Source: Streptomyces durocortorensis (GTDB lineage Bacteria; Actinomycetota; Actinomycetes; Streptomycetales; Streptomycetaceae). Taken from it: 64,000 nt of DNA. This document shows, piece after piece, positions 1 through 7,911 of this stretch; position 1 is the stretch's first letter; each line of letters opens with the position of its first letter. Where the stretch lies: positions 2,232,001 through 2,296,000 of the forward strand of contig NZ_CP134500.1 of assembly GCF_031760065.1 (NCBI RefSeq). The letters are read 5' to 3'. Under the pieces are notes generated by a model that searched no databases, was not told the DNA's origin, and saw nothing but the letters and a program-made list of their open reading frames with translations. Position numbers and translations under genes: made by a program.

Positions 1-721
1 GGTCGTCTGCTCGCCGACGCTCATCAGCCACTACGAGGCGGGGCGGCGGTTGCCCAGTCCGGACGACGCCCGGCGGATCGACCGGGCGCTGGGGACGGAC
101 GGGTTCTTCGAGCGGTGGCTGGAGGATCTGGAGACGAAGTACACCGACCACTTCGCGGCCGTGGCGGAGCTGGAGCTGCAGGCGGTGCTCATCCAGCAGT
201 TCGCACTGACGCTCGTACCCGGCCTGTTGCAGACGAACGACTACGCACGGGCCCTGTTCCAGGCGTACCGGCCCAACCACCGCCGGGAGGAGATTGACCA
301 GGACGTTGTCATTCGAACAGAACGCGCCCGTCTCCTCGACGGCCCGATGAATCCGGTGGTGTGGACCCTGCTGGACGAGGCGGTGCTGCGGCGGCGGGTC
401 GGTGGCCCGCAGGTGATGGCCAGGCAGCTGCGGAAGATCGCGGATATGGCCGAGGCGGGACGACTGCGGCTGCACGTGCTGCCGTTCGAGGCGGGAGCCC
501 ACTCCCTCCAGCAGAGCCTGCTGACGCTGATGAGCTTCGCGGACTCGGCGCCGGTGGCGTACGTCGAGGGCTTTCAGACGGGAAACTTGATGGACAATCC
601 GCGCTTGGTGGCGTCCAGCCGTACGGCCTACGATCTCGCTCTGGGCGATGCGTTGTCGCACCAGGAATCGGTGGCCCGTGTACGGGCCGCAGCGGAGGAG
701 CACGAACATGGTCAGCAGTAG
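1..721 (+). CDS. XRE-family HTH regulator with DUF5753 domain, 5' end missing
   Basis: The gene enters from the left edge; the open frame is already running at position 2. The first visible residues (SHYEAGRRLPSPDDARRID) are the end of a Cro/C1-type helix-turn-helix. The rest, from the region containing LVPGLLQTNDYARA to the end, is a DUF5753 domain, the usual C-terminal part of these Streptomyces regulators. The protein is probably a cytoplasmic DNA-binding regulator of the WhiJ/AbaA-like type. Its stop codon overlaps the start region of the downstream DUF397 gene, which is the standard partner. A TTG at position 50 is in frame, but the HTH residues upstream of it show that the true start lies outside the window. 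Confidence 0.9.
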   Translation, partial: VVCSPTLISHYEAGRRLPSPDDARRIDRALGTDGFFERWLEDLETKYTDHFAAVAELELQAVLIQQFALTLVPGLLQTNDYARALFQAYRPNHRREEIDQDVVIRTERARLLDGPMNPVVWTLLDEAVLRRRVGGPQVMARQLRKIADMAEAGRLRLHVLPFEAGAHSLQQSLLTLMSFADSAPVAYVEGFQTGNLMDNPRLVASSRTAYDLALGDALSHQESVARVRAAAEEHEHGQQ

Positions 722-932
722 GCGGAGCGCCCCGGACGCGTCCACGCTCACGGGCTGGTTCAAGTCCAGCTACAGCGGCGGGGACCAGGGCGAATGCCTT
801 GAGGTCGCGTACGGCCACGCCACCGTCCCCGTACGCGACAGCAAGGCCCCCGCAGGCCCTGCGCTGGCCTTCTCCGCCCAGGGCTGGTCGGCCTTCGTCA
901 CCGCCGTCAAGCACGGCAGCCTCTCCGCCTGA
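708..932 (+). CDS. DUF397 domain protein, partner of the upstream XRE regulator
   Basis: This 74-residue protein carries the DUF397 signature: a W-F-K-S-S-Y-S-G core near residues 14-21, then a C-L-E-V-A motif and a V-x-V-R-D-S-K segment. I chose the ATG at 708 because GGAGGAG lies just upstream and because it overlaps the stop of the DUF5753 gene (719-721), so the two are translationally coupled. DUF397 proteins typically sit directly after XRE/DUF5753 regulators in Streptomyces and behave as small regulatory partners, with some pairs resembling toxin-antitoxin systems. The target of this pair is unknown. A strong hairpin follows the stop codon. Confidence 0.9.
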   Translation: MVSSRRSAPDASTLTGWFKSSYSGGDQGECLEVAYGHATVPVRDSKAPAGPALAFSAQGWSAFVTAVKHGSLSA

Positions 933-949
933 CCCACGGCCTCCGACCA

Positions 950-985
950 GCGGCCCCGTCACGGCCCCCGATCTGACGGGGCCGC
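950..985 (+). terminator. Hairpin terminator after the DUF397 gene
   Basis: A perfect 12-bp inverted repeat (arms 950-961 and 974-985) with a 12-nt loop begins 17 nt after the stop codon. It has no strong U tract, as is usual in Streptomyces. It fits a terminator for the XRE/DUF397 transcript. Confidence 0.75.
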
Positions 986-1154
986 CGTCATGGTCCGTTC
1001 TCCTCTGCGGCAGCACCCTGGTGATGACGGTCCTCGGCCCCCGCCGCGAGCTGGGCACGCTGCGGCCGGTCGGCTCCACCCGGCAGGCGGCCACTTCGCG
1101 CGAGGCGGTTCTCCCGTGCCCGCCGACGGGCATCCAGGCGAGGTCGCCTCGCGC

Positions 1155-1802
1155 TCAGCCGATGCTCGCCGCGACCTCGCTGCGAAGCTGCGGCAGTTGG
1201 TCGTGCAGCACACCCGGGCAGAGGGTGTCGCCGAAGTCCTGGTGGCCGTAGATGCGGGTCGGTGCGATGGCGTACTGCTCGCAGACGTACGCGCAGAGCA
1301 CCACCAGGACCTCCCACTGAGCCTGCGGCGGCTGTGCGCCGTCGTGGTACGCGCCCTCGTTGGCGATGCCGATGGCTTCCTCGTTCCGGCCGGAGGTGTG
1401 CGCGCCCTGGACGAAGTCGCTGCCGCTGCGCAGCGTGCCGAGGCTGCGGTGGCGGCCCTCGGTGATCCAGCCGCCCCGGCTGACGAGGAAGTGGTAGCCG
1501 GTGTCGGTCCACCCGTTCTCGTCCATGTGCAGGTCCTGGACCCAGTGGGCGTGGCGGTGGGCCTGGGCGCGGGAGCCGTCGGAGGTGTTGGCGCTGACCG
1601 TGTGGTGCACGATGATCATGGTGGGCCGCTTTCCCACCAGGCTCAACGGGCCTTGGGGAGGACGGGCATTCCACTGGGACGTGCTGTCGATGTCCGGTTC
1701 GACGGTGCCGAGGGCGTGGGCCGTACCCGGTAAGGCGACGGCGGCCAGGCCGCCCGCACCGGCGAGCAGGACGTGACGACGGGACGGCTGCGGAAGGTTC
1801 AC
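1155..1802 (-). CDS. Tat-exported N-acetylmuramoyl-L-alanine amidase (PGRP/Amidase_2 type)
   Basis: This is a 215-residue secreted peptidoglycan hydrolase that should cut the bond between muramic acid and the stem peptide. The N-terminus has a twin-arginine signal (S-R-R-H-V-L-L) followed by a hydrophobic stretch ending in A-H-A. The mature part has the zinc-amidase pattern: MIIVHHT supplies the first His ligand, a TGYHFLV segment follows, and HQDFGDTLCPG near the end supplies the second His and the Cys. I chose the GTG at 1802 because AGGAG lies 6 nt upstream and it brings in the complete Tat signal; longer readings in the same frame run back through the GH25 gene. The neighbouring lysozyme gene is also secreted, so the two may act together on cell walls. 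Confidence 0.9.
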   Translation of the reverse strand: MNLPQPSRRHVLLAGAGGLAAVALPGTAHALGTVEPDIDSTSQWNARPPQGPLSLVGKRPTMIIVHHTVSANTSDGSRAQAHRHAHWVQDLHMDENGWTDTGYHFLVSRGGWITEGRHRSLGTLRSGSDFVQGAHTSGRNEEAIGIANEGAYHDGAQPPQAQWEVLVVLCAYVCEQYAIAPTRIYGHQDFGDTLCPGVLHDQLPQLRSEVAASIG

Positions 1803-1883
1803 GGCGGGCTCCTGGTGTGTGGTCGTTCCGGCCCGGCGGGCGGACAGCGGGCCGGTGAGGGCGGCCAGGGGTGGCGGTGGGTA

Positions 1884-1929
1884 CGGCGGCCGGGTGCGCC
1901 ACGGACGGGACGGGCCCACCCGGCCGCCG
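1884..1929 (-). terminator. Hairpin terminator after the GH25 lysozyme gene
   Basis: A perfect 13-bp GC-rich inverted repeat (arms 1884-1896 and 1917-1929, 20-nt loop) lies just downstream of the lysozyme stop codon at 1945, on the side toward the amidase gene. It probably ends the lysozyme transcript, so the amidase would have its own promoter. Confidence 0.65.
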
Positions 1930-1944
1930 CGAAGGGCGGGGCTG

Positions 1945-2826
1945 CTACGCCGTGTTGCCGGCGAGGGCCTGGAGCCGGGCGAAGCTCCCGTTGAACTTGT
2001 TGCGGTCCACATCGCCGGAGACCCCGCTGACCCGGCCGGTCGCCGTGTACTGCCAGATCGTCCAGGTGGGGAAGCCGTTGGGGATGTTCGGGCTGCTGGT
2101 GCCCCAGTGTGCCACCCACAGCGGTGACTTGGTGGCCATGCCGGTCCAGTTGCCGGTGCAGGTGTTCCACCAGCCGGCAGTCGTGTAGATGACGACGTCC
2201 CGGGTGGTGCGCGCCTTGTACGTGTTGTAGAAGTCGTTGATCCACGTGCGCATCCGGGTCGTGGAGAGGCCGTAGCACATGGCGCCGTAAGGGTTGTGCT
2301 CGATGTCCAGCACACCGGGGAGGGTCTTGCCGTCCTTGGACCATCCTCCGCCGTTGCTCGCGAAGTAGGCCGCCTGGGTGGACCCGTTGGAGATGTCGGG
2401 GCGGGCGAAGTGATACGCACCCCGGATCAGACCGGCGTTGTAGGAGCCGGTGTAGTTCGCGTTGAAGCGGCTGTCCTTGAAGGTCGTCCCCTCGGTGGCC
2501 TTCATGTAGGCGAAGTCGATGCCCGCGGCCTTCACCGAGCCCCAGTTGATCGCCCCCTGCCAGTGGGAGACGTCGATGCCCTGGACGCCGCTGGTGTCCA
2601 TCGGTGCGACCCCGCCCGCCGCCGAGGACGCGGGCCCTTGCTCGATGCGGGTGCCCGCACCCATCCACGCCTGCCCGGACCGGACCGGCTCGTCGGGTGC
2701 GGGCGGCGCGGCGGCGGCCGCACCCGTGCCTGTCAGGACCAGTGCCACGGCACTGCCGAGAGCGGCGGCCGGTAAAGCCCCTCGGGATCTCTTGATTCGG
2801 CGGGACGGAGAACGGTACGCGGGCAT
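1945..2826 (-). CDS. Secreted GH25 lysozyme (mutanolysin / lysozyme M1-like)
   Basis: This 293-residue protein hydrolyses the beta-1,4 link between N-acetylmuramic acid and N-acetylglucosamine. It starts with a basic N-region and a hydrophobic signal ending in A-A-A-A-A. The catalytic domain begins near residue 80 with GIDVSHWQG (Asp of the GH25 active site) and contains FAYMKATEG, GAYHFARP and GVLDIEHNP (D-x-E). From memory the mature domain closely resembles the Streptomyces globisporus muramidase mutanolysin, with the same MCYGLSTT and WNTCTG segments. The ATG at 2826 is preceded by GGAGG. The next gene downstream on the same strand is an amidase, so the region encodes two complementary wall-lytic enzymes. 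Confidence 0.93.
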   Translation of the reverse strand: MPAYRSPSRRIKRSRGALPAAALGSAVALVLTGTGAAAAAPPAPDEPVRSGQAWMGAGTRIEQGPASSAAGGVAPMDTSGVQGIDVSHWQGAINWGSVKAAGIDFAYMKATEGTTFKDSRFNANYTGSYNAGLIRGAYHFARPDISNGSTQAAYFASNGGGWSKDGKTLPGVLDIEHNPYGAMCYGLSTTRMRTWINDFYNTYKARTTRDVVIYTTAGWWNTCTGNWTGMATKSPLWVAHWGTSSPNIPNGFPTWTIWQYTATGRVSGVSGDVDRNKFNGSFARLQALAGNTA

Positions 2827-3271
2827 AGCCACCTCCGGGCACGTTGACGAGGAAGAGATCCAGGGCACTCGGCCATTGAATGCCATGGACATGCCATGAG
2901 TAATGCACGGACGGGAAGGGGCGTAAAGAGTCCATTTGGTGTAGACCTGTGACGCCACTCCTCACCTGCGAAGACGCGTCGGAGCGGCGAGAATTTTCAT
3001 TTCTGAAGGCCGCCGACCTGGGGAGGTCAGCTGTACGGAATGAAGGCCCTGCGAATACGAGGGCCGCGCATACGAGCACCACAGCGGAGAGGACCACAGC
3101 GAAACGGGGCCCGGCCTCGCGGCCGGACCCCCCTCGCTTTCCCCTCCCGTCGGGCCTTCCCGTTCCCCCCGGACCCCTCCCCGGAAGTCCCGACGCCCTG
3201 TGTGACCCGGGAGGCCGGCCAAAGGTTGCAACCCTTTGCGATCTCTTTACCTTCGGCTCGGATCGGTCCTC
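2827..3271. other. Intergenic stretch without a convincing gene
   Basis: This 445-nt stretch separates the lysozyme start from the end of the sugar operon. Open frames here have poor codon pattern and no recognisable product. It should hold the lysozyme promoter; the AT-richer patch around 2985-3005 is the only notable composition change. Besides the hairpin listed separately, there is a perfect 10-bp palindrome at 3224-3233 (GGTTGCAACC), of unknown meaning. Confidence 0.6.
3107..3130 (-). terminator. Probable terminator of the sugar-catabolic operon
   Basis: A 10-bp stem with one mismatch and a TCGC tetraloop (arms 3107-3116 and 3121-3130) lies about 140 nt beyond the last stop codon of the minus-strand operon. 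On that strand it is followed by a short T-containing stretch. It is weaker than the other hairpins in the window. Confidence 0.4.
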
Positions 3272-4105
3272 TCAGCAGGCATGTTGCACATAGCGCCCGA
3301 TCACTTCCGCGAGCACCTCCGCCCCGTCACGGGCCCACAGCTCCTCGTTGAAGATCTCCACCTCGATCGGTCCGCCGTACCCGGCCGATTCCACTTGCCG
3401 GCGGAACGAGCGGAAATCCACGCTGCCGTCGCCCAGCTGCCCCCGGCCCAGCAGCACCCCCGCCGGCAGCGGGGTGATCCAGTCGGCCAGCTGGAAGGCG
3501 TGGACGCGGCCCCCCGCCCCCGCACGGGCGATCTGCTCCGGGGCGCGGTCGTCCCACCAGAGGTGGTAGGTGTCGACGACGACCCCCACCCGCTCGGCCG
3601 GGAAGCGTTCCGCGAGGTCCAGGGCCTGGGCGAGGGTGGAGACCACACAGCGGTCCGAGGCGAACATCGGGTGCAGCGGTTCGATCGCGAGGCGAACGCC
3701 GCGTTCGGCCGCGTACGGGAGGAGTTCGGCCAGCGCGTCCGCCACCCGCTCGCGTGCCCCGTACAGGTCACGGCTGCCCGGCGGGAGGCCGCCCGAGACC
3801 AGCACCAGGGTGTCGGTGGACAGCGCCGCCGCCTCGTCCAGGGCCGCCCGGTTGCCGTCCAGCGCGCGGGCCCGCCCGGCCGGGTCCGGGGCCGTGAGGA
3901 AACCGCCCCGGCAGAGGCTGGTGACGGTCAGACCCGCGTCCGCCATCAGCGCCGCCGCGCGCTCGACGCCGTACGCCTGGACCGGCGCCCGCCACAGGCC
4001 CACCTTGCCGATGCCCGCCTTGACGCAGCCCTCCGCCAGCTCGGGCAACGACCACTGCCTGATGGTCTCCTGGTTGAGCGAGAGGCGGGAGAGCTGATCG
4101 TTCAC
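3272..4105 (-). CDS. Sugar phosphate isomerase/epimerase family (TIM barrel)
   Basis: This 277-residue cytoplasmic protein belongs to the xylose-isomerase-like TIM-barrel family (AP endonuclease 2 fold). Segments typical of the family are visible: IEPLHP near residue 150 and VVDTYHLWWD near residue 185, which supply metal-binding Glu and Asp/His, and a closing E-V-E-I-F-N strand. It is the last gene of a three-gene operon; the GTG start at 4105 overlaps the stop of the DUF993 gene by 4 nt. With a Gfo/Idh/MocA dehydrogenase upstream, it probably isomerises an oxidised sugar or inositol-type intermediate. The substrate cannot be read from the sequence. Confidence 0.88.
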   Translation of the reverse strand: MNDQLSRLSLNQETIRQWSLPELAEGCVKAGIGKVGLWRAPVQAYGVERAAALMADAGLTVTSLCRGGFLTAPDPAGRARALDGNRAALDEAAALSTDTLVLVSGGLPPGSRDLYGARERVADALAELLPYAAERGVRLAIEPLHPMFASDRCVVSTLAQALDLAERFPAERVGVVVDTYHLWWDDRAPEQIARAGAGGRVHAFQLADWITPLPAGVLLGRGQLGDGSVDFRSFRRQVESAGYGGPIEVEIFNEELWARDGAEVLAEVIGRYVQHAC

Positions 4106-5256
4106 CGTGCTCCTCCGTGGACCGCCAGCAGTGCTCGCATACGGTGTGCGGCCAATTCCGGGTCCGGGAACAGGCCCAGGCCGTCGGCCAGTTCGTACGC
4201 CTTCGCCAGATGAGGCAGCGAGCGCGCCGACTGGAGACCGCCCACCATCGTGAAGTGGTCCTGATGACCGGCCAGCCACGCCAGGAGGACCACGCCGGTC
4301 TTGTAGAAGCGGGTCGGCGGCCGGAAGAGGTGGCGGGAGAGTTCGACCGTGGGGTCGAGCAGGGCGCGGAAGGCCTCCGTGTCGCCCGTGTCCAGTACCC
4401 GTACCGCGTGCGCCGCCAACGGGCCCAGCGGGTCGAAGACGCCCAGCAACGCGTGGCTGAAGCCACGTTCGTCGCCCGCGATCAGCTCCGGGTAGTTGAA
4501 GTCGTCACCCGTGTAGCAGCGCACCCCGCCCGGGAGGCGGCGGCGGACGTCGATCTCGCGGTCCGCCTCCAGGAGGGAGATCTTGATGCCGTCGACCTTG
4601 TCGGGGTGCTCCGCGATCACCTTCAGGAAGGTGTCCGTCGCCTCGTCGAGGTCGTCGCTGCCCCAGTAGCCCTCCAGCGCCGGGTCGAACACCGGGCCGA
4701 GCCAGTGCAGGATCACCGGCTCGGTCGTCTGGCGCAGGAGGTGGGCGTACGTGGCGAGGTAGTCGTCCGGGCCGCTCGCCGCCCGGGCCAGCGCGCGGGA
4801 AGCCATCAGGATCGGCTGTACGCCGTTCTCCTCGGCGAGCGCGAGTTGTTCCTCGTACGCCGAGGTGACCTCGGCCAGGGTGGGCGTACCGCCGTCGGGC
4901 AGCTGGTCGGTGCCGACGCCGCACGCGATCCTGCCGCCCACCGTCTTCGCCTCCGCCCCCGAGCGGCGGATCAGTTCGGCAGCGCCCGCCCAGTCCAGGC
5001 CCATCCCGCGCTGTGCGGTGTCCATCGCCTCCGCCACGCCGAGGCCGTGCGCCCACAGGTGGCGGCGGAAGGCGAGCGTGGCGTCCCAGTCGAGGGCCGC
5101 CGGGCCGTCGGGGCTGATGTCGGCGTACGGGTCGGCGACGACATGGGCCGCCGAGAAGACCGTACGGGAGGTGGGGGGCGGCGCTGTCGGCGTGAGGTCC
5201 AGCGGGGTGCCACGCGGGGTGTACGAGCCCTGGGGCAGGGGAACAGCAGCCGTCAC
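4102..5256 (-). CDS. DUF993 family protein (dihydrodipicolinate synthase-like aldolase)
   Basis: This 384-residue protein matches, from memory, the DUF993 family of actinobacteria, distantly related to class I aldolases of the DapA type. Recognisable stretches are ISPDGPAALDWDATLAFRRH, HWLGPVFDPALEGYWG, KVDGIKISLL (position of the likely Schiff-base lysine) and YTGDDFNYPELI. Its GTG start overlaps the stop of the upstream dehydrogenase gene and its own stop overlaps the next start, so all three genes are translationally coupled. In this context it is likely to act as an aldolase or lyase on the oxidised sugar. The real reaction is not known to me. Confidence 0.85.
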   Translation of the reverse strand: MTAAVPLPQGSYTPRGTPLDLTPTAPPPTSRTVFSAAHVVADPYADISPDGPAALDWDATLAFRRHLWAHGLGVAEAMDTAQRGMGLDWAGAAELIRRSGAEAKTVGGRIACGVGTDQLPDGGTPTLAEVTSAYEEQLALAEENGVQPILMASRALARAASGPDDYLATYAHLLRQTTEPVILHWLGPVFDPALEGYWGSDDLDEATDTFLKVIAEHPDKVDGIKISLLEADREIDVRRRLPGGVRCYTGDDFNYPELIAGDERGFSHALLGVFDPLGPLAAHAVRVLDTGDTEAFRALLDPTVELSRHLFRPPTRFYKTGVVLLAWLAGHQDHFTMVGGLQSARSLPHLAKAYELADGLGLFPDPELAAHRMRALLAVHGGAR

Positions 5257-6404
5257 AGCGTCAGCTCCGGCACCTCGAAGCGGCGACCACCGGCGGACGA
5301 CTTGAGGCCCAGTTCGGCGAGTTGGACGCCCCGGGCCCCGGCCAGCAGGTCCCAGGTGTACCGCTCGTCCTGTGCCACATGGCGCAGGAACAGCTCCCAC
5401 TGCGCCTTGAAGCCGTTGTCGAACTCCTGGTTGTCCGGGATCTCCTGCCACTGGTCACGGAAGGACTCGGTGGCCGGGAGGTCGGGGTTCCAGACCGGCT
5501 TCGGGGTCGACGAGCGGTGCTGGACACGGCAGTTGCGCAGGCCTGCCACCGCCGAGCCGTGCGTTCCGTCGACCTGGAACTCGACCAGCTCGTCGCGGTT
5601 GACCCGGACCGCCCAGGAGGAGTTGATCTGCGCGACCGCCCCGCCCGCCAGTTGGAAGATGCCGTAAGCGGCGTCGTCGGCGGTCGCCTCGTACGGCTTG
5701 CCGTGCTCGTCCCAGCGCCGCGGGACGTGCGTCTGGACGTGCGCCGTCACGGAGGTGACCCGGCCGAACAGCTCGTGGAGCACGTACTCCCAGTGCGGGA
5801 ACATGTCGACGACGATGCCGCCGCCGTCCTCCGCGCGGTAGTTCCAGGACGGGCGCTGGGCCTCCTGCCAGTCGCCCTCGAAGACCCAGTAGCCGAACTC
5901 GCCCCGGACGGAGAGGATCTCACCGAAGAAGCCGGCGTCGATCAGGCGTTTCAGCTTGCGCAGCCCCGGGAGGAAGATCTTGTCCTGGACCACGCCGTGC
6001 CTGATGCCCGCGTCACGGGCGAGGCGGGCCAGGTCGAGGGCCCCCTCGACGTCCGTGGCGGTCGGCTTCTCGGTGTAGACGTGCTTGCCCGCCGCGATCG
6101 CCTTCTTGATCGCCTCCACCCGGGCCGAGGTGACCTGGGCGTCGAAGTAGATGTCGACCGTGTCGTCCGCGAGGACCGTGTCCAGGTCGGTGGACCACTC
6201 GGTCAGGCCGTGGCGCTCGGCCAGTTCCTCCAGGGCGTGGGCGCGGCGGCCGACGAGCACCGGCTCGGGCCACAGCACCTCGCCCTCGCCGAGATCCAGG
6301 CCGCCCTGCTCGCGGATGGCGAGGATCGAACGCACCAGGTGCTGCCGGTATCCCATGCGTCCCGTGACGCCGTTCATGGCGATGCGCACTGTCCTGCGTG
6401 TCAC
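5253..6404 (-). CDS. Gfo/Idh/MocA family NAD(P)-dependent oxidoreductase
   Basis: This 383-residue cytoplasmic dehydrogenase has an N-terminal Rossmann fold (about residues 5-130) and the family EKP motif in HVYTEKPTATD near residue 110. The C-terminal substrate domain includes GGGIVVDMFPHWEYVL with the conserved Asp and His. It likely oxidises a sugar or cyclitol and opens the pathway completed by the two downstream genes. The GTG start at 6404 has an AGGGA ribosome site. The gene diverges from the LacI regulator and shares its 108-bp promoter region. Confidence 0.92.
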   Translation of the reverse strand: MTRRTVRIAMNGVTGRMGYRQHLVRSILAIREQGGLDLGEGEVLWPEPVLVGRRAHALEELAERHGLTEWSTDLDTVLADDTVDIYFDAQVTSARVEAIKKAIAAGKHVYTEKPTATDVEGALDLARLARDAGIRHGVVQDKIFLPGLRKLKRLIDAGFFGEILSVRGEFGYWVFEGDWQEAQRPSWNYRAEDGGGIVVDMFPHWEYVLHELFGRVTSVTAHVQTHVPRRWDEHGKPYEATADDAAYGIFQLAGGAVAQINSSWAVRVNRDELVEFQVDGTHGSAVAGLRNCRVQHRSSTPKPVWNPDLPATESFRDQWQEIPDNQEFDNGFKAQWELFLRHVAQDERYTWDLLAGARGVQLAELGLKSSAGGRRFEVPELTL

Positions 6405-6425
6405 GAAGTTCCCTCCATACCGCGT

Positions 6426-6439
6426 AGCAAGCGCTTTCT
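6426..6439. promoter_or_regulatory. LacI-type operator in the divergent promoter
   Basis: AGCAAGCGCTTTCT has a perfect AAGCGCTT core (6429-6436) flanked by AG/CT, with one mismatched pair. This is the form of operators bound by LacI/GalR regulators, with a central CG step. It lies between the dehydrogenase and the LacI gene, so the regulator probably represses both its own gene and the sugar operon. Confidence 0.7.
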
Positions 6440-6512
6440 ATCCGAGATGACGCTAGCCTGCCGACAGCGGCCGGACAAGAGGGGGCCGCACGTGACCTCC
6501 CGGAGGACAGCG

Positions 6513-7586
6513 ATGACAGTCACCCTGGCGGATGTGGCGGCCCGCGCCCGGGTGTCCCCGGCCACCGTCTCCCGAGTGCTGAACGGCAATTACCCGGTGG
6601 CGGCGTCGACCCGGGAGCGGGTCCTGCGTGCGGTGGACGACCTGGACTACGTGCTCAACGGGCCCGCCAGCTCACTCGCGGCAGCCACCTCGGACCTGGT
6701 CGGCATCCTGGTCAACGACATCGCCGACCCGTTCTTCGGGATCATGGCGGGGGCCGCGCAGACGCAGATCGGCGGGCCCGGGGACGGCTCGGGCCGGGCG
6801 GGCGGCGAGAAGCTGGCCGTCATCTGCAACACCGGCGGCTCCCCGGAACGCGAGCTGACCTACCTCACCCTCCTCCAGCGCCAGCGCGCCGCCGCCGTCG
6901 TCCTCACCGGCGGCGCGGTCGAGGACCCGGCGCACCAGGCCGCGATGACCGCGAAGCTGGTGAAGCTCGCGGACGCGGGCACCCGGATCGTCTTCTGCGG
7001 GCGGCCCCCGATGCCCGAGGGGGACGCGCTCGTCGCCGCGCTCGCGTTCGACAACCGGGGCGGCGGCCGCCGGCTCACCGAGCACCTGGTCTCCCTGGGC
7101 CACCGCAGGATCGGCTACGTCGCCGGGCCCCCGGAACGGACCACCACCCGGCACCGGCTGGAGGGCCACCGGGAGGCGCTGCGGGCTGCGGGGCTCGGCC
7201 CGGTCCCAGCCGACGAGGAGCGGCTCACCGTGCACGGGCCCTACGACCGGCGTTCCGGGTACGAGGCCACGCTCGAAATACTGCGCCGGGCACCGGACGT
7301 GACCGCGATCGTCGCCGCCAACGACACCGTGGCGCTGGGTGCCTGCGCGGCCGTCCGGGACCAGGGGCTGCGCATCCCGCAGGACATCTCGGTGGCGGGC
7401 TTCGACGATCTGCCGTTCTCGGTGGACGCGGTTCCGGCTCTGACGACGGTACGGCTGCCGCTCTTCGAGGCGGGCGCGCGGGCGGGCCGGCTCGCGATGG
7501 GCAAGGAGAACCCGCCGCCCGGCGGCATCGCGACCATCGCGGCCGAGCTGATGATCCGGGGGTCCACGGCTCCGCCCCGGGGGTGA
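6513..7586 (+). CDS. LacI-family transcriptional regulator
   Basis: This 357-residue protein begins with the LacI helix-turn-helix (VTLADVAARARVSPATVSRV, about residues 3-22) and hinge helix, followed by a periplasmic-binding-protein-like effector domain. That domain includes the GILVNDIADPFFG, RIGYVAGP and SVAGFDDLPFS segments. I chose the ATG at 6513 because GGAGGA lies 6 nt upstream; the frame stays open far upstream only because it is antisense to the sugar genes. It is divergent from the dehydrogenase operon with an operator between them, so it probably responds to a sugar from that pathway. An insertion rich in Gly/Arg near residues 85-100 is slightly unusual. Confidence 0.93.
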   Translation: MTVTLADVAARARVSPATVSRVLNGNYPVAASTRERVLRAVDDLDYVLNGPASSLAAATSDLVGILVNDIADPFFGIMAGAAQTQIGGPGDGSGRAGGEKLAVICNTGGSPERELTYLTLLQRQRAAAVVLTGGAVEDPAHQAAMTAKLVKLADAGTRIVFCGRPPMPEGDALVAALAFDNRGGGRRLTEHLVSLGHRRIGYVAGPPERTTTRHRLEGHREALRAAGLGPVPADEERLTVHGPYDRRSGYEATLEILRRAPDVTAIVAANDTVALGACAAVRDQGLRIPQDISVAGFDDLPFSVDAVPALTTVRLPLFEAGARAGRLAMGKENPPPGGIATIAAELMIRGSTAPPRG

Positions 7587-7911
7587 GCCGGACGGCAGGC
7601 CCGATGCGCCTCGCGATGCCGCCCGGGGGGGCGTCCCGGCCGGCAGTCCGAGCGGCGGTCCCGGCGCGGCCGTGACGGGCGGGGCTGTGGCGGGCGGGCC
7701 ATCGGGCCGACCACGTCCGCGATCCGGCTGAGACGGAAACAGCCGGTTGAGAAGCAGCCGATGCCGAATCCGCCCCCGGCCGTGACCGGTGTCTGCGGGC
7801 AGAGGGCGAAAGTTGGGGGCAACTCCCCCATGCGCCGCCACCCCACTCCCCGCCACGATGAACGCGGGCGGCCCGACCGGGACCGCCCCGGGACCGGGGA
7901 GGTGCGGTGCG
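7587..7911. other. Intergenic stretch upstream of lanM
   Basis: This 325-nt stretch separates the LacI gene from lanM. No gene is convincing here. It contains a small perfect hairpin (arms 7814-7819 and 7825-7830) in the presumed lanM leader. Two similar 10-mers, CCGGCTGAGA at 7724 and CCGGTTGAGA at 7743, may belong to the lanM promoter region. No classical -35/-10 pair stands out. Confidence 0.5.

Noticed and set aside
3224..3233. GGTTGCAACC palindrome as an operator
   Set aside because: It is perfect but only 10 bp, and lies downstream of an operon end and far from any start codon, so no regulatory role can be supported.
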